Positions 44,553 to 55,530 of a stretch of DNA of 64,000 nucleotides are shown here, in pieces (position 1 is the stretch's first letter; each line of letters begins with the position of its first letter). A program made the translations under genes and the position numbers. A model generated the notes under the pieces. It was not told the DNA's origin. It did no database searches and saw nothing but the letters and a program-made list of their open reading frames with translations. Source of the DNA: Gallaecimonas sp045291545 (lineage in GTDB: Bacteria; Pseudomonadota; Gammaproteobacteria; Enterobacterales; Gallaecimonadaceae). The stretch is taken from positions 1-64,000 of the forward strand of contig NZ_CP149514.1 in the NCBI RefSeq assembly GCF_045291545.1. Direction: 5' to 3'.

Positions 44553-45464
44553 ATGAGCCACCCGCGACTGGAAGAAGTGAAGGCCTTTTTGCTGGCCCTG
44601 CAGGATGATATCTGTGCTCAGCTGGAAGGTGCCGATGGCACTGGCCGTTTTGTCGAAGATAACTGGCAGCGGCCTGGCGGTGGCGGTGGCCGTACGCGGG
44701 TGCTGCGTGACGGTCAGGTTTTTGAGCAGGGCGGGGTGAATTTCTCGCATGTTTATGGCGAGCAAATGCCCGCATCGGCGACGGCGCACCGGCCAGAATT
44801 GCAGGGGCGCAGTTTTCATGCCGTAGGGGTTAGCCTGGTCATGCATCCTCGCAATCCCCATGTGCCCACCAGCCATGCCAATGTTCGCTTCTTTATTGCC
44901 GAAAAAACTGGTGAAGAGCCGGTCTGGTGGTTCGGTGGCGGCTTTGATCTGACGCCTTTTTATCCTGTCTTGGCTGATGTTCAACATTGGCACCAGGTCG
45001 CCCATGACCTCTGTGCGCCTTTTGGCAGCGAGGTTTATGCACAACACAAGGCTTGGTGTGATGAGTATTTTTATCTCAAACACCGCGGTGAAACCCGTGG
45101 CGTTGGCGGGTTATTTTTTGATGATCTCAATGAAGGTGGCTTTGACGCCTGTTTTGCCTACATGAAAGCCGTAGGTGAGGGTTATTGCCGGGCTTACCTG
45201 CCTATCGTCAATAAACGTAAAGATACCCCTTATGGCGATACCGAGCGGCAGTTCCAGCTATACCGCCGGGGCCGTTACGTGGAATTTAACCTGGTTTGGG
45301 ACCGTGGCACGCTGTTTGGCCTGCAAACCGGTGGCCGCACCGAAAGTATTTTAATGTCGATGCCACCACTGGCTCGCTGGGAGTATGACTACCAGCCCGC
45401 CAAAGGTAGCCGCGAAGCCGAATTGGCCGGTTACCTGAAGCCAAGAGACTGGTTATCTGCATGA
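44553..45464 (+). CDS. hemF: Oxygen-dependent coproporphyrinogen III oxidase HemF
   Basis: HemF oxidatively decarboxylates coproporphyrinogen III to protoporphyrinogen IX, the substrate of HemG encoded 10 kb away. The 303-residue protein (E. coli 299) has the signature HPRNPHVPTSHANVRFF and WWFGGGFDLTPFYP. The ATG at 44553 lies behind GGGAG, which overlaps the tsaC end. Its TGA stop is the first base pair of the terminator stem that it shares with the convergent globin gene. Confidence 0.97.
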   Translation: MSHPRLEEVKAFLLALQDDICAQLEGADGTGRFVEDNWQRPGGGGGRTRVLRDGQVFEQGGVNFSHVYGEQMPASATAHRPELQGRSFHAVGVSLVMHPRNPHVPTSHANVRFFIAEKTGEEPVWWFGGGFDLTPFYPVLADVQHWHQVAHDLCAPFGSEVYAQHKAWCDEYFYLKHRGETRGVGGLFFDDLNEGGFDACFAYMKAVGEGYCRAYLPIVNKRKDTPYGDTERQFQLYRRGRYVEFNLVWDRGTLFGLQTGGRTESILMSMPPLARWEYDYQPAKGSREAELAGYLKPRDWLSA

Positions 45465-45493
45465 AAGAAGGCGGCTTGGAGGCCGCCTTCTTT
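45464..45493. terminator. Bidirectional terminator between hemF and globin gene
   Basis: AAAGAAGGCGGC and GCCGCCTTCTTT form a perfect 12-bp stem with a six-base loop. The stem takes in the last base of the hemF stop at one end and two bases of the globin gene stop at the other, so it serves two convergent genes within 30 bases. Confidence 0.85.
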
Positions 45494-45893
45494 ATTGGTT
45501 GATCATGTGGGTGGCCAAGGGCGCAAAGGCATTATGCAGGGCGTCACGCAAGGGTCGCTCCGCAACCAGTTCTTCAAGGGCCTTATCCATGCAGTACATC
45601 CACTGATCCCGTAATGGCTCGGTTACGGCAAACGGCATATGTCGGGCACGCAACCGGGGGTGGCCATATTGCTGCTCAAACAACGCTGGGCCGCCGAGCC
45701 AGCCTGACAAAAACTCAAAGAATTTTTGGCGAATACGATCCATAGGCTGTGGGTGGATAGCCAGCAATTCGGCTACAGCCGGGTCGGTTTCCATAATGTC
45801 ATAGAAGCGGTTAGCAAGGCGTTTTACCGCTTCCTCACCGCCCAACAGCTGATAAGGTGTACGGGTAGGGGATGGGTGTTCTGATATGCTCAT
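45492..45893 (-). CDS. Group II truncated haemoglobin
   Basis: This 133-residue protein is a 2-on-2 globin of group II (trHbO). It has the N-terminal YQLLGGEEAVKRLANRFYDIM motif, a likely proximal His in RARHMPF and the group II tryptophan in RDQWMYCMDKAL. Such globins bind oxygen or NO and are linked to oxidative or nitrosative stress, but the role is not defined. The start at 45893 is 31 bases from the divergent aroE start, so the promoters must overlap. It lies next to hemF, which fits haem supply. Confidence 0.88.
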   Translation of the reverse strand: MSISEHPSPTRTPYQLLGGEEAVKRLANRFYDIMETDPAVAELLAIHPQPMDRIRQKFFEFLSGWLGGPALFEQQYGHPRLRARHMPFAVTEPLRDQWMYCMDKALEELVAERPLRDALHNAFAPLATHMINQ

Positions 45894-45924
45894 CTTACGT
45901 TTCAACCACCTGAACATGGGCGTC

Positions 45925-46728
45925 ATGGACCTCTATACCGTTATCGGCAATCCGGTAGCACACAGCCGTTCTCCTGCCATGCATCAACACTTTGCCGCTT
46001 TGACCGGGCAGAATATCAGCTATGACCGTACCCTGGCACCTGTTGGCCAGTTTGCTGATGTTTTTCAGCGCCGGGTAGCAGAAGGGCTGCTGGGGGCTAA
46101 TGTTACGGTGCCCTTTAAAGAAGCGGCTTGGCAACGGGCTGAGCAGTTGACTGCCCGTGCGGAGCAAGCCGGCGCAGTCAATACCCTGGCCCGGCAAGCC
46201 GACGGCAGCTGGCTGGGGGATAATACTGACGGCGCAGGCCTAGTAGCGGACTTACAGCGCTTGGGCATGCCGTTACGAGGCCAGCGGCTGCTGATTGTTG
46301 GTGCCGGTGGTGCCACTCGGGGCATTCTTGGCGCCCTACTGGCTCAGCAACCCGCCAGTGTGACCTTGGCTAATCGCACCCGCGCCAAGGCCGATATGCT
46401 GGCCGCCGACTTTGCCGTTGAGGCCGTGGCGATGGCGGCCCTGGCCGGGCGGCAGTTCGATGTATTGATTAATGCCACGGCGGCCTCGTTACAAGATCTC
46501 TTGTTGCCTTTACCTGTGTCACTGTGTGCCGGCGCTAAGCTGGCCTATGATCTGGTCTACCGGCAAGGCGGCACTGTCTTTGAACACTGGGCACTAGCTC
46601 ATGGCTGTGCACAAAGTGCCGATGGTCTGGGCATGCTAGTGGCCCAGGGCGCGGAAAGCTTCGCCCTGTGGCGGGGCGTGCGGCCAGACTGGCAACAGGT
46701 ACTGACAGCAATGCGGGAGGTAGAATGA
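45925..46728 (+). CDS. aroE: Shikimate dehydrogenase AroE
   Basis: AroE reduces 3-dehydroshikimate to shikimate with NADPH in aromatic amino acid synthesis. The ATG at 45925 gives 267 residues (E. coli 272) with N-terminus MDLYTVIGNPVAHSRSP. Catalytic Lys is in GANVTVPFKEAAW and Asp in GDNTDGAGL; the NADP motif is GAGGATRGIL. ATGs at 45916 and 45886 are also in frame but fit the family less well. The stop overlaps the next start (ATGA). Confidence 0.95.
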   Translation: MDLYTVIGNPVAHSRSPAMHQHFAALTGQNISYDRTLAPVGQFADVFQRRVAEGLLGANVTVPFKEAAWQRAEQLTARAEQAGAVNTLARQADGSWLGDNTDGAGLVADLQRLGMPLRGQRLLIVGAGGATRGILGALLAQQPASVTLANRTRAKADMLAADFAVEAVAMAALAGRQFDVLINATAASLQDLLLPLPVSLCAGAKLAYDLVYRQGGTVFEHWALAHGCAQSADGLGMLVAQGAESFALWRGVRPDWQQVLTAMREVE

Positions 46729-46976
46729 ACCAGGCCATCCAATTTCATGAAGCCGCAGTATTCGATGACGGGCAGGGGCTGATCCGCCTTGATGCCACCT
46801 TTAACGGCTGGCGTATCCCTTGCTACTTTCACCCCAGCTGGTTCAGTGAAACAAAACTGGTGGCGTTACAGGCCGCCACCCTTATTAGCCAGCGCCAATG
46901 GCAGATGGAAGCCGCTATCGAACAGGCAATTGAAGACGAAGCCCTGGACGCCCAGGGCGAGCTTCACTTTGACTGA
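46725..46976 (+). CDS. yrdB: DUF1488 family protein (YrdB-like)
   Basis: This 83-residue protein resembles E. coli YrdB, a DUF1488 protein of unknown function found between aroE and yrdA. The start overlaps the aroE stop in ATGA. No signal peptide or membrane segment is visible; the C-terminal third is acidic and helical. Its last 13 bases overlap the convergent yrdA 3' end. Confidence 0.88.
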   Translation: MNQAIQFHEAAVFDDGQGLIRLDATFNGWRIPCYFHPSWFSETKLVALQAATLISQRQWQMEAAIEQAIEDEALDAQGELHFD

Positions 46977-47500
46977 GCCAGGTAATCGTCTTTAAGACGC
47001 ACATAGTTATCTGCCGACACCTGCAGAAAAGCCCGTTCTTCATCAGTCAGTGGTCGCGCCTGTTTTGCCGGTGATCCAACATAGAGAAAACCGGAAGCCA
47101 GAGTTTTACCTGGTGGCACCAAAGCACCGGCGCCGATGATGACATCATCTTCAACTACCACACCATCCATGACGATGGCCCCCATCCCCACCAAGATACG
47201 ATTACCCAACTGGCAGCCATGGAGCATGCACTTGTGGCCAACCGTAACATCATCGCCGATCAGCAGCGGGTAGCCGTCCGGTAGTCCCTCATGCCGGCGG
47301 GTTACATGCAGCACAGTACCATCCTGCACATTAGTGCGCTGGCCGATACGAATACGGTTCACATCACCACGGGCAGCTACCAGAGGCCATATTGAACAGT
47401 CCTCGCCAAGGGTAATGTCACCGGTTAATACGGCACTGCTGTGAACAAAAGCACTGGCAGCCAGTGCGGGAAAGGTATCTTTATAGGGTTCAATAGCCAT
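46964..47500 (-). CDS. yrdA: Gamma carbonic anhydrase-like hexapeptide repeat protein YrdA
   Basis: YrdA is a left-handed beta-helix trimer of the gamma carbonic anhydrase family. The 178-residue product (E. coli 184) shows hexapeptide repeats from about residue 25 to 140 (SSAVLTGDITLGEDCSIW, IGDDVTVGHKCMLHG, VGMGAIVMDGVVVEDDVIIG) and metal-binding histidines in LHVTRRH and GHKCMLHG. Catalytic activity in this subfamily is uncertain. AGGAGG upstream supports the start at 47500. It directly precedes the rRNA operon on the other strand, as at rrnD in E. coli. Confidence 0.93.
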   Translation of the reverse strand: MAIEPYKDTFPALAASAFVHSSAVLTGDITLGEDCSIWPLVAARGDVNRIRIGQRTNVQDGTVLHVTRRHEGLPDGYPLLIGDDVTVGHKCMLHGCQLGNRILVGMGAIVMDGVVVEDDVIIGAGALVPPGKTLASGFLYVGSPAKQARPLTDEERAFLQVSADNYVRLKDDYLAQSK

Positions 47501-47589
47501 GCAAAGGCCTCCTGTCGGGCAATATTTCACCGAAAACACGCTGTTGCGGTCAATTAATCAGCGATTGAAAGAAAACTTTCAAATAGCGC

Positions 47590-47617
47590 TTGCAGCGCGT
47601 CGCGCGCTCCCTATAAT
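47590..47617 (+). promoter_or_regulatory. rRNA promoter P1
   Basis: TTGCAG (47590-47595), a 16-base spacer and a perfect TATAAT (47612-47617) are followed by a GC-rich discriminator (GCCACC), a feature of stringently controlled rRNA promoters. An A/T-rich UP-like element lies just upstream. Confidence 0.85.
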
Positions 47618-47721
47618 GCCACCTCACCAACGGGGCGTCAGGCACAAATCGCCGCTCGCCAAGCTGGTAAAAACCTAATAGATAACAACGTGTTAACTTA
47701 AGGTTTTTTGAGGTTCAGGTG

Positions 47722-47749
47722 TTGACTTCGAATCTCGCGGATGTAGAAT
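47722..47749 (+). promoter_or_regulatory. rRNA promoter P2
   Basis: TTGACT (47722-47727), a 16-base spacer and TAGAAT (47744-47749) form a second sigma-70 promoter about 130 bases downstream of P1, as in E. coli rrn operons. Confidence 0.8.
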
Positions 47750-47775
47750 ACGCATCCTCGCTCGGCAAGAGCGAC

Positions 47776-47786
47776 GTTCTTTAACA
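47776..47786 (+). promoter_or_regulatory. boxA antitermination element in rRNA leader
   Basis: GTTCTTTAACA matches the NusB/NusE boxA core (TGCTCTTTAACA). It lies between P2 and 16S and is repeated in the 16S-23S spacer at 49513. Confidence 0.8.
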
Positions 47787-47792
47787 AGATAA

Positions 47793-47810
47793 TCCAAGTA
47801 ATCTGTGTGG
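47793..47810 (+). other. 16S processing stem, upstream arm
   Basis: TCCAAGTAATCTGTGTGG is the exact reverse complement of 49472-49489 beyond the 16S 3' end. The two arms would form an 18-bp stem, extended by a further CACT/AGTG pairing, that loops out pre-16S RNA for RNase III cleavage. Confidence 0.85.
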
Positions 47811-47902
47811 GCACTCGCAGAGGGTACATCTCAAAAAATTGAGATTTACTCGATGACTGCGAAGTGTTCAACACTTCAGCAATTCATTGAGCATCAAACT
47901 TT

Positions 47903-49442
<1,540 letters not shown>

Positions 49443-49668
49443 CTAAAAGAGGCGTACTGTTTGCGCAGTGTCCACACAGATTACTTGGAGCCCGCTCATT
49501 GAGCGGGCTTCGTGTTCTTTAACAATTCGGAAAGCTGATAACACTGCAATTTAAATGAGACTCTCAGTTTTACTTGAGCGTCCGGCGAAAAAACCAGGTG
49601 TTAGTCACATACAGACATGCTCATTCGTGAGGATGTGTTCGCGCAAGCGAAACCCTTAGGGGTTGTAT
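49443..49668 (+). other. 16S-23S internal spacer without tRNA
   Basis: The 226-base spacer holds the downstream arm of the 16S stem (49472-49489), a GCCCGCTC/GAGCGGGC hairpin at 49489-49509 and a boxA (TGTTCTTTAACA, 49513-49524). I find no tRNA-like cloverleaf or T-arm motif, whereas many rrn operons carry tRNA-Glu or tRNA-Ile/Ala here. Confidence 0.8.
49472..49489 (+). other. 16S processing stem, downstream arm
   Basis: CCACACAGATTACTTGGA is the exact reverse complement of 47793-47810 and forms the RNase III stem around pre-16S RNA. Confidence 0.85.

Positions 49669-49674
<6 letters not shown>
49652..49674 (+). other. 23S processing stem, upstream arm
   Basis: The 3' part GTTGTATGGTTAA pairs perfectly with TTAACCATACAAC at 52551-52563, and the ACCC/GGG parts extend the stem with few mismatches. 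This is the RNase III stem at the base of pre-23S RNA. Confidence 0.8.
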
Positions 49675-52550
<2,876 letters not shown>

Positions 52551-52558
<8 letters not shown>

Positions 52559-52574
52559 ACAACACCCAAAGGGT
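52551..52574 (+). other. 23S processing stem, downstream arm
   Basis: TTAACCATACAAC with the following ACCCAAAGGGT pairs with 49652-49674 across the 23S gene. Confidence 0.78.
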
Positions 52575-52671
52575 TTTGTAGGGCGCCAAGCAAGACTGAG
52601 AATCTAAGCATTGTTATCAGCTTTAATCCGAATTGAATGAGTTGGCTCATATGAGCGGACTCCAACAAATT

Positions 52672-52790
52672 CGCCTGGCGGCAATAGCGCTGTGGAACCA
52701 CCTGACTCCATTCCGAACTCAGCAGTGAAACGCAGTTGCGCCGATGGTAGTGTGGCATTCGCCATGTGAGAGTAGGTCACTGCCAGGCAC
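52672..52790 (+). rRNA. rrf: 5S ribosomal RNA
   Basis: About 119 bases from GCCTGGCGGCAATAGCGC to CACTGCCAGGCA, with the conserved CCGAACTCAGCAGTGAAACG loop. The two ends pair (GCCTGGC/GCCAGGC). It is the last gene of the operon; no distal tRNA follows. Confidence 0.96.
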
Positions 52791-52802
52791 CTAATACACG
52801 AG

Positions 52803-52832
52803 AAGGCCCAGTCTAACGACTGGGCCTTTTTC
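52803..52832 (+). terminator. rRNA operon terminator
   Basis: AAGGCCCAGTC and GACTGGGCCTT form an 11-bp stem with a TAAC loop and a T-rich tail, directly after 5S. Confidence 0.92.
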
Positions 52833-52959
52833 GTTTTGGGGTTTAAAACCTCAGGTCGGCTTTTTTACTTGCCGGTTCATATCCCGCGCAATGCTATGGT
52901 TTTAAACAGGCTGGGTTACCCCAGCCTTGGGCTGCTCAGCGCAGATTCTTTGCACCGAT

Positions 52960-52986
52960 TGTCACACTTTTTAACGGCTACCCGTC
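52960..52986 (+). promoter_or_regulatory. ECF-type promoter upstream of the sigma factor gene
   Basis: TGTCACA (52960-52966), exactly 16 bases, then CGTC (52983-52986). This is the -35/-10 pattern reported for some extracytoplasmic-function sigma factors (for example the ECF41 group). It lies 27 bases before the sigma factor GTG, so autoregulation is likely (inference). Confidence 0.65.
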
Positions 52987-53013
52987 ATAACCATAAAGCA
53001 ACGGGAGACTTTT

Positions 53014-53565
53014 GTGTCGTCAGGCTTTGGCCAGCAGTTCAGTGAACGGCAGCTTCGTCAGGCCCAAAAGGGGCAACAGCAAGCCCAGCGGCTGCTGTTT
53101 GAAACCTTCTATCCGGCGATGATGCGGCTGGCCCTGGCGATGATGCCAGACCGGGCTAGCGCCAGTGACTTGGTACAAGAGGCTTTTCTCAAAGCTTTTG
53201 TGCGCTTGCCTCAGGTAAAAGAAGCCAACCGTGTTGGTGCCTGGTTAAAAAAACTGGCCGTCAATTTGGCTCTGGATCAACTCCGCCGCCCTGAATTGCT
53301 TGATATGCAATCTGCGGTGCCTGAGCAACCAGACTGGCAGATGGCTACCGAGGCGCTTGGCCAACTGGCTGATATTGAAGCGTTACTCAATATTTTGTCG
53401 GCAAAAGACCGCGCCCTGGTATGGCTGCATGCTGTAGAAGGCTATAGCCATGAAGAGTTAGCAGATATCTTTGTATTGACGGCCACGACAGTCCGACAGC
53501 GTTACCGGCGAGCCTTGCATAAGCTGGCCGCAGAGGCAGTCAATAGGGGTTATAAAGATGAATGA
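53014..53565 (+). CDS. ECF-type RNA polymerase sigma factor
   Basis: This 183-residue protein has sigma region 2 at about 27-95 (LLFETFYPAMMRLALAMM, DLVQEAFLKAFVRLPQ, VGAWLKKLAVNLALDQLRR) and region 4 at about 120-178 (LLNILSAKDRALVWLHAVEGYSHEELADIF, TTVRQRYRRALHKL). ECF sigma factors direct RNA polymerase to stress or envelope-response promoters and are usually held by a membrane anti-sigma factor. The GTG at 53014 follows CGGGAG. It overlaps the next gene by eight bases, and that gene overlaps the PDZ gene by four. The group and signal are not recognised; it is not the RpoE/RseA pair. Confidence 0.88.
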   Translation: MSSGFGQQFSERQLRQAQKGQQQAQRLLFETFYPAMMRLALAMMPDRASASDLVQEAFLKAFVRLPQVKEANRVGAWLKKLAVNLALDQLRRPELLDMQSAVPEQPDWQMATEALGQLADIEALLNILSAKDRALVWLHAVEGYSHEELADIFVLTATTVRQRYRRALHKLAAEAVNRGYKDE

Positions 53566-53887
53566 TGAACAGCAGTATTTTGCCCGGGCATTGAAAGCAC
53601 GTCTCGAAGCGATACCGGTTGATGGCGCCGATGCGCTTGCCAGTACGCTTTTCCCTAAGCCGCAGAATCGACGCTGGCCCAGGTTTGCGGCGGCGGCTGT
53701 AGCATTGGTCATCATGAGCGTCGTTTTAGCGCCCGGCGCAGATCAACTAACAGCACCCTATGAAGTGGTTATGCAGGATCGGCAATTGCAACAGGCCTAT
53801 GCTCAGGGTGCCAGTGAGAAGGAAATCCAACAGCTTTGGCAGCAGCGCCAGCAGGCACTGCAACAGTGGCGAGGAGAACAGCGATGA
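53558..53887 (+). CDS. Small single-pass membrane protein, candidate anti-sigma factor
   Basis: This 109-residue protein has an N-terminal cytosolic part (1-41), one membrane segment (about 43-60, RFAAAAVALVIMSVVLAPG) and a Gln-rich helical periplasmic tail (about 65-109). It overlaps the ECF sigma gene start-to-stop, the usual arrangement for a cognate anti-sigma factor. I see no zinc-binding HxxxCxxC motif and no clear RseA homology, so the assignment rests on context and topology. Confidence 0.6.
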   Translation: MNDEQQYFARALKARLEAIPVDGADALASTLFPKPQNRRWPRFAAAAVALVIMSVVLAPGADQLTAPYEVVMQDRQLQQAYAQGASEKEIQQLWQQRQQALQQWRGEQR

Positions 53888-54708
53888 AAAAAGTAATGCT
53901 GATCAATGGATTACTGGCGCTTTTTGCGTTCAGTGTGGCCCATGCTGGACAAACGGGTGAAGAAGTGGCCCGGGAAAAAGCCCGGGCAGCGGTGATGGCA
54001 GCAGAGCAAGACAATAATGTGAAACCGTTAACCCTTGAAGAGCCGGCCCGGCGCTTTTATGACTGGGGGGCGGTACTGGATAAGTCTTTTACTGTTGTTG
54101 CTGTTACTCCCGGCTCTGATGCTGCTGCCATGGGCATAGCGAAGGGCGACAAGGTTTTGTCGGTGAATGGCAAGCTGACCGAACGCCAACCCCTCAAGGA
54201 GGTGCTGGCACAGTTCAGTGAGCTCTCAGAGGGCGATGTGCTAACCGTTAAAGTGGAACGCGCAGGCAAAAAGCAGAGCTTTGCCACCAAAGTACATGTC
54301 CAGGTTATGCCCGCTTGGAAGTTGGAGATAAAAGGTAAGCAAAGCCAGGAGCAGGCTTTGACCAAAGGCAGTTGCGGCCGTGTATCGGTGTTCTTTACAC
54401 CACCGCAAACGCGCGATCTCTACCCTGCCTATGTGAACAGCATTGATGGTGAAGGTGTTCTGCGCTCCAAAGACACCTTCCGGCTCAGCCCCGGTGACCA
54501 TCAGATCATGTTGCATGAGTTGATCACTGACTACCGGTTACGCCGTGGCCCAGGTATGGAGCTGGCGAAACCGATCACCATCCACGTGGAGCCCGACACC
54601 ATCTACTACCTGGCGGCAAAGTTTCTTCCAGCCAAGCGCTTTAAGTTATTCAAGGAAGAGTACTGGGAGCCGGTGGTTTGGCAGGTTCAGCATCGCGAAT
54701 GCAAATAG
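53884..54708 (+). CDS. Secreted PDZ-domain protein of the ECF operon
   Basis: This 274-residue protein has a signal peptide (cleavage near Ala21), a helical stretch rich in Ala/Glu (25-45), a PDZ domain (about 62-139: VVAVTPGSDAAAMGIAKGDKVLSVNG) and a C-terminal region (150-274) of beta-rich character that I cannot assign. Only two cysteines, Cys164 and Cys273, flank that region and could form a disulphide in the periplasm. No protease catalytic triad is visible. The start overlaps the previous gene in ATGA, so it is translated with the sigma and membrane protein. A sensor or scaffold role in the ECF pathway is inference. Confidence 0.7.
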   Translation: MKKVMLINGLLALFAFSVAHAGQTGEEVAREKARAAVMAAEQDNNVKPLTLEEPARRFYDWGAVLDKSFTVVAVTPGSDAAAMGIAKGDKVLSVNGKLTERQPLKEVLAQFSELSEGDVLTVKVERAGKKQSFATKVHVQVMPAWKLEIKGKQSQEQALTKGSCGRVSVFFTPPQTRDLYPAYVNSIDGEGVLRSKDTFRLSPGDHQIMLHELITDYRLRRGPGMELAKPITIHVEPDTIYYLAAKFLPAKRFKLFKEEYWEPVVWQVQHRECK

Positions 54709-54710
54709 TG

Positions 54711-54736
54711 AAAGGGCGGCATCAGCCGCCCTTTTT
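54711..54736 (+). terminator. Terminator of the ECF operon
   Basis: AAAGGGCGGC and GCCGCCCTTT form a 10-bp stem with an ATCA loop and five T, directly after the PDZ gene stop. It closes the three-gene unit. Confidence 0.9.
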
Positions 54737-54777
54737 ACGTTATGGTAGCGGTGTTGTTACTCTTTGCCGGCCATATC

Positions 54778-55473
54778 ATGGATTTTATCGACATAATTGA
54801 TGACGCACTCCCTGACGAACTCTGCCAGAGCTTAATTCGCCGCTTCGAGACTGACCCCCACGTTGCCCCGGGGCGTACCGGGGCCGGTATTGATAGCGCG
54901 AAAAAACGCTCCCGTGATATCACCCTGGATGGCCGGCCTGAATGGCAGGACGCCCACAAAGCCTTGATCCAATACAGCTACCCGCATATCCGCAATTATC
55001 TGGACAAGCACCCGATGTTACTGATGGGAGCGGTGTCACCACAGGTGCTGGATCCCAGTTCACAGCAGCCAGTGACGCTGACACCAGATAATTATGCCAC
55101 TGCCGGGAAAGCCAATCTTGATGCCCTGGTACAGCATTTTTACCGCTCAGGCTATATCAACCTGCAGCATTATCAGCAGGGGCAAGGTGGCTACCCGCAC
55201 TGGCACTCCGAGATTTACCCGCAGGCACCGTACAATGAACCTCTACATCGGGTGCTGTTGTGGATGTTTTACCTCAACGATGTCGAAGAAGGTGGCGAGA
55301 CCGAGTTTTACTATCAAAAATCCCGTATTTCGCCCCGGCGTGGCCGTATGGTGATTGCCCCGGCCGGCTTTACCCATACGCACCGGGGCAACGTGCCACT
55401 GTCTGGTGACAAATACATTGCCACCTCCTGGGTGATGTTCCAGCGCGCTGAGCAGCTTTACGGGAAGGGCTGA
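54778..55473 (+). CDS. 2-oxoglutarate/Fe(II)-dependent oxygenase
   Basis: This 231-residue protein resembles prolyl-hydroxylase-type 2OG-Fe(II) oxygenases. The double-stranded beta-helix region spans about 135-222, with the first iron ligands in YPHWHSEIYP and the distal His in GFTHTHRGNVP, followed by KYIATSW where a basic residue would bind 2-oxoglutarate. The usual HxD ligand pair appears as HSE here, so the acidic ligand may be Glu. The ATG at 54778 opens the domain (MDFIDIIDDALPDELC). It stands alone between the ECF operon terminator and gor; the substrate is unknown. Confidence 0.78.
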   Translation: MDFIDIIDDALPDELCQSLIRRFETDPHVAPGRTGAGIDSAKKRSRDITLDGRPEWQDAHKALIQYSYPHIRNYLDKHPMLLMGAVSPQVLDPSSQQPVTLTPDNYATAGKANLDALVQHFYRSGYINLQHYQQGQGGYPHWHSEIYPQAPYNEPLHRVLLWMFYLNDVEEGGETEFYYQKSRISPRRGRMVIAPAGFTHTHRGNVPLSGDKYIATSWVMFQRAEQLYGKG

Positions 55474-55530
55474 GCCAGCCCTGCCTTTGAGGCATAATGA
55501 CAGCCACGAGATGATTTTCAGGGGAGCAGC

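Larger units (their letters stand above)
47501..47902 (+). promoter_or_regulatory. rRNA operon control and leader region
   Basis: This 402-base gene-free stretch holds the yrdA upstream region, two rRNA promoters, the leader boxA and the upstream arm of the 16S processing stem. An A/T-rich block before P1 (about 47565-47585) is a likely UP element. No coding potential is visible. Confidence 0.85.

Noticed and set aside
54575..54592. TCCACGTGGA palindrome in the PDZ gene as a fifth parS
   Set aside because: Only the central 10 bases are palindromic; the flanks do not match GTT/AAC of parS.
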